Assembly (NCBI GenBank): GCA_904066235.2
Contig: CAJFCV020000004.1
Coordinates: forward strand, 3,844,001 to 3,908,000
Reading direction: 5' to 3'
Origin: Bursaphelenchus xylophilus
Lineage: Eukaryota; Nematoda; Chromadorea; Rhabditida; Aphelenchoididae
Length of the DNA: 64,000 nt
The position numbers were made by a program, and so were the translations under genes. Shown in pieces: positions 56,098 to 64,000 of the stretch. Numbering within the stretch: the stretch's first letter is position 1; every line of letters starts with the position of its first letter. Below the pieces are notes generated by a model. It was not told where the DNA came from. It ran no database searches and worked only from the letters and a program-made list of their open reading frames with translations.

Positions 56098-56988
56098 GGG
56101 TGAACCAAAAGTTTTTGCCGTTTTTTCATGAAAACTTTAAACATAATTTTACAACAAATGAAAACCAGTTAAGTTTCAAAGTAAAGGCCATTTGAATCTA
56201 TGGCTTGAACCCATCTATAGGCAAGTTGTTCGATCCCGCTGCGGTACCACTCCTTTTTCTTAGAAGCGAAAAACTCGCGGCATCCGTCTTCGACATCGTC
56301 CAGATCATTGAAGCTACGACCACGCAAAAAGTGTGCCATGGAGCGGAAAAGGTGATAGTCGTATGACACAAAGTCCAGACTATTCGCTGGATGTGAAAGA
56401 AGTTCAATGGCGTCGAGAGTTTTGATCTTTTCCTTCGTTTGTTTGGCGGTGCGAGGTTTTGCGCTGTCTTGTTGCAGGGGTACGCGGGTTCGATTGATCA
56501 AATCGGGATATTTTTTGCCAATCGCTGCATACATTCGATTGAGTGGAGCGTAGTAGAGGTCTGCGTCAATAGTCCGACCATTTGGAACCAACTCGAAGTG
56601 AATTACGCCTTCAAAATTGTTTTTTAAGATGTCTTGCCCTCGAGGTCCGTGTCGCCGTAGTTGAATCGTTTGAACCAATCGCGCAGTACGATCTGAGACC
56701 ACATTGTAGCCTTCAACTTCGCTTATCTTCTTTACTGCTGCAGTTGCGTTGAAGCCTTGTTTTCGGTAATAACGTAAAAAAACACGAATTTCGGATTTTT
56801 CCTTGTTTTTTCTACAGGTTAAAAGATTTTAAATAAAAGACCAATTAAAAGTTTTAATATATATTATGATAAAGCAGTTCACGACCTTTAAAAATATATA
56901 TAACACATTCATATAAAAATATTTATTTCGTAAAAAAACAATTGGACAAAAAGAGACCTAAAAAACGGCAAAAACTTTTGGTTCACCC
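56098..56988. mobile_element. Mariner element with internal deletion
   Basis: Starts GGGTGAACCAAAAGTTTTTG and ends with its complement, with TA on both sides (TATTAGGG...CCCTAATA). About 890 bases, against roughly 1.3 kb for complete mariners. Confidence 0.85.
56169..56820 (-). pseudogene. Mariner (DD34D-type) transposase with deleted centre
   Basis: The minus-strand frame is open from about 56820 to the stop at 56169. It begins with the helix-turn-helix region (KSEIRVFLRYYRKQGFNAT, ISEVEGYNVVSDRTARLV), then jumps directly to GVIHFELVPNGRTIDADLYY, QQDSAKPRTAKQTKEKI, SYDYHLFRSMAHFLRG and the usual end IDSNGLYFET. Compared with intact mariners the stretch with the first catalytic Asp is missing, while the second Asp (QQD) and third (DYH) remain. 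No ATG is evident. It is unlikely to be active. Confidence 0.85.
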
Positions 56989-57173
56989 TAATAGGAATAG
57001 AAAAGTATGATCAACATCAATGGATAATATCGCAGATATGCTATTCACATACCTGTGTCATTTTGATCAAAGTATACATTTCCAGAAGCAATATCTTTCC
57101 CTTTGAACCACAAATAAACCTTAGTATCCGGCAAATTTAATAGACGTGAATATATATGAATATAAACGTATAA

Positions 57174-57605
57174 TTAGCACAAATGGACCTCATCGCAGAT
57201 ATAAGTAATGTTATTTTTATCGTTGGCGTTGACCAAAAGCTCCGCCATCCTCTGACTGGTTGGCCAAAATCCCCACTTGCACGGCCATCTAAGGAACTCT
57301 CCAAAAATTCTCACGCAAATTTTCTAAAAGAAAGATTACAGCCCTACAGAACTCACTACGGCTAATGTTTTAATGGCTTCTTCGGTGTCTTCTGGTGTGC
57401 CTATTGTACCCTTTAATTCATCCATTACGTCTCTACAATCATCACACGACAACATTTTGAAGGCTTCTTGATTCACAGCTCCATTCTTCGCAACCAAAGT
57501 GTGCTTGCTCAAGCTGTTCATTGCCGGCGGGCATCCCTTCAAAGCATTGTCGACAGTTGCGCCAGCAAGATAGAGAGCGCCGAAGATGACTAAAAAGGAC
57601 CTCAT
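57174..57605 (-). CDS. S3: saposin-like secreted protein
   Basis: Two exons, 57605-57357 and 57323-57174, 132 residues. It shares with S4 and S5 the start MRSFLVIFGALYLAGATVDN (signal peptide) and a prosegment KGCPPAMNSLSKHTLV. Mature cysteines: SCDDCRDVM, KICVR, WPCKW, YICDEVHLC. The intron is only 33 bases. Second exon is 150 bases in S3, S4 and S5 alike. An extra Cys in the prosegment is unpaired by the saposin pattern. Confidence 0.66.
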
Positions 57606-57759
57606 TTCCAAAACTGATATCTTTGTAATCTTGCCCAGTGTTTATATAGTCAGAAATAATGGTAATTTTTAAATAAATTTCAGAAACATTTGACGCGTTT
57701 ATTGCTATTTTTTGCTTTTTATTAAAGTTTTTATAGAAAACTAAGAGCTTATTGTATTT

Positions 57760-57829
57760 TGCTACATTTTTTGATGCTTCCCGGATGCAAAATGATACTT
57801 TTTTTGCCACTGGATCAGGTCCGACACTG
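57760..57829. mobile_element. Right half of a GTGGCAAAAAACG-family MITE
   Basis: Contains GGATGCAAAATGATAC and ends GGATCAGGTCCGACACTG before TA. No left half. Confidence 0.6.
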
Positions 57830-58054
57830 TAATTACGGTTCTGGATTAAATTTCTTAAAAAAAATTCAAACTTACAACAAAAAATCGTAAAATGAAGTCT
57901 TGGGTGTTGCCAGGCTACTTGATTACTGTTATAACCACTTTTCAAACGGCCTGGAATTATATACCTGTCTGTCGGGAAAATAGTGGCGGGTCATCGAAGC
58001 AAAATGTACACACCCTTTGAGAATAGGCCACAGAGCGATTTTTGAAAACTTCAG

Positions 58055-58935
58055 CTCGAACTTTGTAGCCGCAGCCGAGGTATTAAACGATCTTCGTAGC
58101 CGAGAGAGTACGCGAAACGCGGAGGGCGGTCAGGGGTAAAAACAATTTTTGGCCATATGTTGCCAGTTCCGCAAGCAAAAATCTTATTTTTCATGTGAAC
58201 ACTCTCTATACGTTAGAAAATAGGCATGAAACACTTTTAATCCCCAAATTTGCAAAGATTTGTCGATTTTTATCCAACTTACAGGGGAAGTACCCCAAGT
58301 GCGACGCATAGATTTTGATGAAACTTCGCCTAACTTTTGAATAATTTTTTCTGGGATATATGCGAGAATCCTGACTCGCGCTTTGCAGAAACAACCGAGA
58401 TTTTTATATCGAACGTCGGCGAAAAGTTGACACTTTTTGCCGAATTTTGGCACGAAAAGTTTTATACTTAATTTGGGGCAATGTTCCAACAAAAAATCAA
58501 TTTTTATGTGTGCAAAATTTAAAGAAAATCTGAGCGTCGCACGTCAAACTGAGATAAGCTAAAACGGTCAGGTGAACGGATTGGCAATTAGCCAAAAAAG
58601 AAGCAAAAAAACTTTCTTGTCGGAGAAGAAATGGGGAGTTTTTAGGGCGAGAGAGTACGCTTTTGCTCGTCTTTTCTCTGACTTCTCTGTGAATTCAAGA
58701 CGAAGTGTAGAAAACCGATAGCGAAGGGTCTATTCCGGTCACCGGACTCCTCAGTTTGACGTGCGTCGCGCTTGGCGTACTTCTCTTGTTAGTGCCAAAA
58801 AGTCTCGGCAGTTTCCCCAAAGCGTGCGCAAGGCGCGCCTAGGCGTCTCGCATATGTCCTACGTTTGAAAAAATTATTCCATATTTGCGTCAAGTTTCAT
58901 AAAATCGGAGCGTTCACTCGGGGTGCTTCCCCCTG
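58055..58935. repeat. Scrambled fragments of the CAGGGGAAGTAC MITE family
   Basis: Three pieces: 58055-58280 (inner part), 58282-58545 (left end CAGGGGAAGTACCCCAAGTG to GAGCGTCGCACG) and 58730-58935 (right end ending CACTCGGGGTGCTTCCCC). They look like an older copy disrupted by one or more others. Confidence 0.55.
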
Positions 58936-58955
58936 CGAACCATAAATTAACTTTA

Positions 58956-59995
58956 CAAGGGGTCGGCAAATAGTTGCACCCTGCTTTCTTAACGAAACCT
59001 ATATCATTTAAAAGAGCATTAAAAATAGTGCACAGCGCAAAAAAAATTAGCTGCCCAATATATGTTTGGGCAAAGTTATGGCCTAAATACAGATTTTAGC
59101 CTAATTTCCGCGTCACTTTATAAGCTCTTGGAACGGCAACAAAGTTGTGTCCAGTTGGCCGAGTGGTAGTGACCTCACTTCCGGCGAAACAGGTCGTGGT
59201 TTCGAAGCCGGGCGCTGCAATTTTTTTTGCATTTCGTCTCTTATATGCCACAAAACCATGGTATGTTGATATTTTTAAATAATTTTTGTTCCTTCGCAGT
59301 CAAAATACATTTTTACGGAATTTTTTCGAGTTTTTGGTTTTTTTGCTACCACCACAAATTTGATGGTGATGAGAGTGGGGATTCCTATCGTATAATTACA
59401 AGGGTGTCATGCCTTTACCCTGACCGATTATGATTACTGGACGATAATTCAATTTACAAGGGCCTATAAATATAATTTTTTCGAAAAAAATACGAAGAGA
59501 AAATTACAAAAGCGGCCAAAACACTATTGCTGACACAGTGGCCTAACCATCGGTAAGGCTAGGACAATAAATTTTTGATTTTCAGATTTTTGTTTGTAAA
59601 TGGCCACGACGATCATACAAATGAATTCTCAAAGTTTTTTGCTCCAGTTTTCCCATTAACCTAGTTTTATTTACAATTTTTTGTAAATGGCAGTAATGCG
59701 ACATTATAATGTCTAATAACTCATAACCAAGGATTGATAAAGCGATGAAACGACCGTGATAGACGTTTCGGGATACTAGTAAGAAAATGGAGACAATTTC
59801 AAGCCGCCAGGATTACTGTAATAGAAGAAACCGGCGTTTTGGCCGCATATAACCCTTATCATAAAACGGCCATAACTTTGCCCAAACATATATTGGGCAG
59901 CTAATTTTTCCTGTGTTGTACACTATTTTCAATGCTCTTTCAAACGGTATATGTTTTGTTAAGAAAGCAGGGTGCAACTATTTGCCGATCCCTTG
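58956..59995. mobile_element. CAAGG-ended element with TTA duplication and tRNA-like core
   Basis: Starts CAAGGGGTCGGCAAATAGTT and ends with the complement AACTATTTGCCGATCCCTTG; TTA on both sides. Arms of about 150 bases include TTAGCTGCCCAATATATG. No transposase. Same end (CAAGG), same TTAGCTGCCCA block and same kind of tRNA-like core as 14297-14888. Confidence 0.8.
59149..59220 (+). ncRNA. tRNA-like sequence (pol III module) inside the element
   Basis: GTTGGCCGAGTGGTAGTGACC matches an A box and GTGGTTTCGAAGCC a B box, about 40 bases apart, followed directly by a run of eight T. Stems are poor, so a functional tRNA is unlikely, but pol III transcription is plausible. Confidence 0.55.
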
Positions 59996-60049
59996 TTAGT
60001 ATCCGGCAAATTTAATAGACGTGAATATTATATGAATATAAACGCATAA

Positions 60050-60496
60050 TTAGCAAATATTGATGGTATCGCAGATGTAAGTAATGTTGTTTTTATCTTT
60101 GGCTTCCACCAACAACTTCACGATGAGTCTATTGAGTGGTTCAAATGCTAGCTTGCACGGCCAAAACAACAAAATTCCAAAAGTTGCCTCGCATTCTCTC
60201 TAAAAGTATTTTTATTTTTACAACCCTATTGCAAAACTCACGTCGAATGCTTCTTCAACAGCCTCTTCGTCGTTTTCTATTTTGCCTATTGCACGCTTTA
60301 ATTCCTCCATTACGTCTTTACAAACACCACACAACGGGGTGCTCAGCAACATTCTGAAGGCTTCTTGATTCACGGTTCCATTCTTCATAACCAAAGTGTG
60401 CTTGCTGTTCATTGCCGGCGGGCATCTCTTCAACGCGTTGTCGACAGTTGCGCCAGCAAGATAGAGAGCACCGAAGACGACTAAAAAGGACCTCAT
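60050..60496 (-). CDS. S4: saposin-like secreted protein
   Basis: Two exons, 60496-60242 and 60199-60050, 134 residues, intron 42 bases. Start MRSFLVVFGALYLAGATVDN. Cysteines PLCGVCKDVM, RECEATFG, WPCKL, YICDTINIC fit the saposin-B pattern. Close relative of S3 and S5; flanking sequence is also shared (GTATCCGGCAAATTTAATAG downstream). Confidence 0.66.
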
Positions 60497-60797
60497 TTCC
60501 AAAACTGATATCTTTGTAATCTTGACCAGTGTTTATATAGTCAGAAATAATGGTAATTTTTTAATAAATTTCAGAAACATTCGAGGCGTTTATTGCCACT
60601 TTTTGCTTTTTATTAAAGTTTTTATGGAAAACTAAGAGCTTTATTGGAATTCAAATTTGTAAAAAAATGTTTATTAAACTTGACTGCATACATTGATTCT
60701 TTAATATTATTATTCAAGCCTTTGCGGAAAATTTTAATTATTCCGAACGTGAAATTTTTTGGTTAAAGCCAGAAGAGCTTCAAAAAATCTAATCTTG

Positions 60798-60990
60798 CCA
60801 ATCTAAAAACACGTTCTCCTTTAATTTCGCTCCGTGCTCAATCTTACTGTAAATTTTTATGTGTACGCCAGATGCATTTTGCGATGATTCCAACCGAAAA
60901 CCATGCCCGATAACTGATACGAAACTGACTGGTCGAGTTTGTAAAAGTAAGGGCATCACTATCGCCTGGACTGTGAAAGTGCAATTTAGT
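60798..60990 (-). pseudogene. Fragment of an unrecognised gene, copy 1
   Basis: Minus-strand reading gives SPGDSDALTFTNSTSQFRIS, then a 2-base insertion shifts frame to GFRLESSQNASGVHIKIYSK. The sister copy at 62684-62887 reads through without the shift. Family not recognised; each copy lies just upstream of a saposin-like gene. Confidence 0.4.
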
Positions 60991-61313
60991 GATTAGGCTG
61001 AATATGACTTTTTCAAGAGTGCAGTAGGCATTTTTGGATTTTCGGTCTCGACAGCTGATAAATACACAGTAGCCTAATAGTAAGACATAGAAGAGTTGAA
61101 CCTATCCAGCGGAGGGTTTGATTCGTCCGCTTAAGACAGTTTTGAGAAGATTCCAAAAGTCCGAGAACGTGTTTGAGAAAGATATATGAACTTTATTTTT
61201 CAGAAGACTTGCCTCGCAACGTCCTAACTTCGCAATCTTGGTTCAAACCCCCGCCGGTCCCGTAGTATTTATGTATTAAGGCATCTGCTCTCCAAACCTC
61301 TTTTGACTTACAG

Positions 61314-61745
61314 GGGAAGTACTCCAAGTGCGACGCTCAGATTTTGATGAAACTTGGCACATTTAGAATAATTTTTTGGGGCTTCGGTAGTTGAGCCCCC
61401 CACGAAAGGTAGTTCAAACCCCCACTGTTTTGCCCGTTTCACACCCCACATAATGAACAAATTAGAATAATAAAAAAAATGTAAGTGGGGGTTTGATCTA
61501 AAACGTACGGGACTTGGCCTAAAACGTAGGGGGCTTTTTCTAAAACGGAGGGGGCTTCATCTAAAACGTAGGGGGCTTGTGCTGGACCATAAAACTTGGA
61601 TTAATTCTTTGAAATAAATTTTGGGGTTGAGAATGGACGAGGGGGGTTGTACTGGGTCATGGGGGGCTAAACTGGACTGGGGGGCTGTACTACCTTAGCC
61701 CCAATTTTTTCTAAGATATATGCGAGAATCCTAGCTCGCGCTTTG
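61314..61745. mobile_element. CAGGGGAAGTAC-family MITE, copy h, interrupted
   Basis: Left end CAGGGGAAGTACTCCAAGTG at 61314, continuing after the insertion as TTTTTTCTAAGATATATGCG to about 61745, where it stops at a saposin-gene fragment. Confidence 0.65.
61378..61702. mobile_element. hAT-like MITE with 8-bp duplication
   Basis: Ends GGGGCTTCGGTAGT and ACTACCTTAGCCCC. AATTTTTT occurs on both sides (61370-61377 and 61703-61710) and once in uninterrupted copies of the host MITE. The interior is rich in GGGGGCTT/AAAACGTAGG repeats. Confidence 0.75.
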
Positions 61746-61784
61746 CACAAAAGGATGGCGTTAGAAAGAAGAAGAACTTTAAAC

Positions 61785-61850
61785 GTATTGAAGGCCTTTT
61801 GATTCACGGTTCCATTCTTCATAACCAAAGCGTGCTTGCTCAAGCTATTC
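61785..61850 (-). pseudogene. S6: fragment of a saposin-like exon 1
   Basis: Minus strand reads MNSLSKHALVMKNGTVNQKA, as in S4/S5 exon 1, with neither signal peptide nor saposin core. It is joined at about 61850 to the block downstream of S5. Confidence 0.6.
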
Positions 61851-61983
61851 ACATACCTATGTCAATTTGATCAAAGCATACATTTCCAGATGCAATAGCT
61901 TTCCCTTTGAACAACAAATAAACCTTACGATTAGTATCCGGCAAATTTAATAGACGTAAATGTATATGAATATAAACTTATAA

Positions 61984-62438
61984 TTAGCACAAAAGGATGG
62001 TCTCACAGACGTAAGTGATGTTATTTTTATCATTTATATCAATTATTGTGTCCACGATGAGCTTATTGAGTGGTTCAAAGACTAGTTTGCATGGCCAATA
62101 CATCAAAAATCCAAAAGTTGCCTCGCATTCTTTCTAAAGGTATTTTTATAACCTTATTGCCTTGTTGCAAAACTCACATTGTATGCTTCTTCAACAGCCG
62201 CTTCGGTGGCTTCCATTATTCCTATAAAACGCTTGATATCCTCCATTACGTTTCTACAAGTATTACACAACGGGGTCGTCATCAACATTCTGAAGGCTTC
62301 TTGATTCACGGCTCCATTCTTCGCAACCAAAGTGTGCTTGCTCAAGCTGTTCATTGCCGGCGGGCATCCTTTCAACGCGTTGTCGACAGTTGCGCCAGCA
62401 AGATAGAGAGCGCCAAAGATGACTAAAAAGGACCTCAT
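61984..62438 (-). CDS. S5: saposin-like secreted protein
   Basis: Two exons, 62438-62178 and 62133-61984, 136 residues, intron 44 bases. Start MRSFLVIFGALYLAGATVDN. Cysteines PLCNTCRNVM, KECEATFG, WPCKL, YVCETILLC give the complete saposin-B set. Most similar to S3 in exon 1 and to S4 in exon 2, which suggests exchange among the copies. Confidence 0.66.
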
Positions 62439-62683
62439 TTTCAAAACCGATATCTTTGTAATCTTGGCCAGTGTTTATATAGTCAAAAATAATGTTAATT
62501 TTTTAATAAATTTCAGAAACATTCGAGGCGTTTATTGCCATTTTTTGCTTTTTATTAAAGTTTTTATGGAAAACTAAGGGCTTTATTGGAATTCAAAATT
62601 GTAAAAAAAATGTTTGACTGCATACCTTGACTCTTAATGTTACGTGAAATTTTTTGGTTAAAGCCAGAAGAGCTTCAAAAAAT

Positions 62684-62887
62684 CTAATCTCGCCAATCTA
62701 AAAACATGTTCTCCTTAAATTTCGCTCCGTGCTCAATCTTACTGCAAATTTTTATGTGTACGCCAGGTGCATTTTGCGACAATTCCAACCGAAAACCAAC
62801 CCGATAACTGATACGAAACTGATTGGACGGGTTTGTAAAAGTAAGGGCATTACTGTCGCCTGAATTGTGAAAGTGTCCCAAACCCAT
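62684..62887 (-). pseudogene. Fragment of an unrecognised gene, copy 2
   Basis: Open minus-strand reading SGDSNALTFTNPSNQFRISY then RLELSQNAPGVHIKICSK and a stop after FLDWRD. Same block as 60798-60990. Could be a genuine last exon whose partners were not found. Confidence 0.4.
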
Positions 62888-63269
62888 TTGGCGTGTTAAG
62901 TAAACCTGTAGGGCTTGCTCCTGCTGCGCAAGCCCTTAGTCCAATGTCTATGAAATCGCCAACTCGTTACCCAAAGCTACTAGAGAACGTGAAAGAAACT
63001 GGAATATGTACACCCCAATCCTGTACCCTAATACAAGACGGACGAAGTGCCGAAAGGGGGCGGGAGACCCCCTGGGTTGACGTGCCTTGTCTCTCAGGGC
63101 AATACCGGGATCATAATCGAGGCTTCACTTTTATTTTAATGTCGGGGTGTATAATATTTTTCGTTTATGGGCTTTTAATCAGACCGAACATTTTTGAATT
63201 CTATTCTCCATGTGACACCGTCCAGCGTTCAAGATGTTCCGTCTTTATTATTAAATTTCAAGAAAATTC
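62888..63269. other. Unassigned stretch
   Basis: Less AT-rich than its surroundings (GGGGGCGGGAGACCCCCTGG near 63055), with a 133-codon plus-strand frame that has no recognisable features. Origin unclear. Confidence 0.25.
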
Positions 63270-63596
63270 CGATGGAAAAAAAGGATTCAAGTGAAGTCAA
63301 GGAAAAGTTTGTTAACAAAATATATTCAAATTCACAGGGGAAATGCCCTAGGGGCGATGCTCAAATTTTGATGGAAGGAAGCTAAAATTTAAATTTTTAT
63401 TTCTGCATAGCGCTTGTCAAAAATTTTTGTGATCTTTGAAAATTACGTGTAATTTTTCTCCCCTGTTTCATTGAAAGCTCAGCATCGCATCTTGAGCAAG
63501 CATATCCTATATGTAGATACTTTTTGTTTATTGGCGTATAGTATTATAAGAGTTAGGGCAGCTTGAATTTTTAATACATATATATGTACGTATCAT

Positions 63597-63925
63597 TTGA
63601 GATTTCAGTTCTCCATATGACACCCTCCAGCATCTTGACAGACCTGTCTAGATGTTGCGGCTTTATTGTTCTCAAACACCGTCGATTCCGCTGTCGTTTT
63701 TCAACAAACTTTTTTTGATTTTGACTCCGTAACATGGTCAAAAATATCTTGAAAACCCTCAGGTGGAACAATACCAGAAATTTAAGATACAGTACACACG
63801 AAAAGGTCTACTTTACCTTTATAAAATCAACCGGGGTCTTCCGATTTCCTTTTACCAATTCTTCCACAAACGGAAGACATAAACGGCATGACGCTTCGCC
63901 CCAAGGTTGTTCATTTTGACTCTAG
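63597..63925 (-). pseudogene. S7: frameshifted copy of S1
   Basis: Exon 1 keeps PWGEASCRLCLPFVEELVKG but a one-base deletion before it breaks the link to the signal peptide. In exon 2 (from about 63751) the first Cys is Phe, an in-frame TGA replaces an Arg codon after KKVC, and about 18 bases are deleted. The 3' flank matches that of S1. Confidence 0.75.
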
Positions 63926-64000
63926 AAATTCCCACAACAAGACAGGACAGTAAGATTTGTACGTAGACAATTATTTTGGCTAACAGAAAATAAGGTGCTT

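Noticed and set aside
59149..59220. Functional tRNA gene
   Set aside because: Cloverleaf stems are poor despite A and B boxes. Kept as tRNA-like.
62893..63294. 133-codon plus-strand frame
   Set aside because: No recognisable domain, signal or splice context; left unassigned.

Overview
The window is nuclear DNA of a nematode, genus not determined. Evidence: genes are split by short introns (34 to 60 bases is common) with acceptors close to TTTTCAG, and the recognisable families are a transthyretin-like secreted protein, a folliculin-interacting protein, tandem HSDL2-type dehydrogenases and a cluster of small saposin-B-fold secreted proteins. All gene calls are exon chains read by eye. No search was run.

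Layout. 1-2830 (+) is the 3' part of a folliculin-interacting protein (FNIP) gene, followed by a transthyretin-like gene (3460-4474, +). From 4626 to 31340 an accessory block is present twice. Each copy had two minus-strand members (A, A2) and one plus-strand member (B) of an unrecognised gene family, then a pepsin-like gene (C). The first copy (4626-12513) has intact A, B and C. C has lost both catalytic aspartates. The second copy (13189-31340) is wrecked by transposons: A' is cut short, B' is split by a 5.8-kb nest of elements, and C' is truncated and partly inverted. Between B' and C' lies a probable solo LTR, a MITE and a 7.3-kb mariner-type fold-back element. That element carries a chain of about 18 terminal-inverted-repeat units joined only by TA dinucleotides (23359-28003), the most unusual structure here.

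31880-37840 (-) holds three tandem HSDL2-like short-chain dehydrogenases with PTS1-like C-termini. 40007-43973 (-) is a multi-pass membrane protein, probably otopetrin-like, with a tRNA-Leu(UAG) gene in an intron. 44-54 kb shows no recognisable gene, only scattered MITEs. 54070-63925 (-) is a cluster of saposin-like genes: five intact, one pseudogene, one fragment. It is broken up by a deleted mariner, a CAAGG-ended element carrying a tRNA-like pol III module, and a hAT-like MITE nested in another MITE.

DNA transposons make up much of the sequence. Families seen: TA-target Tc1/mariner types, a TWA-target CAGGGGAAGTAC family, CAAGG-ended elements with 3-bp target duplications, one element with an 8-bp duplication (hAT-like) and one with a 10-bp duplication (Mutator-like).
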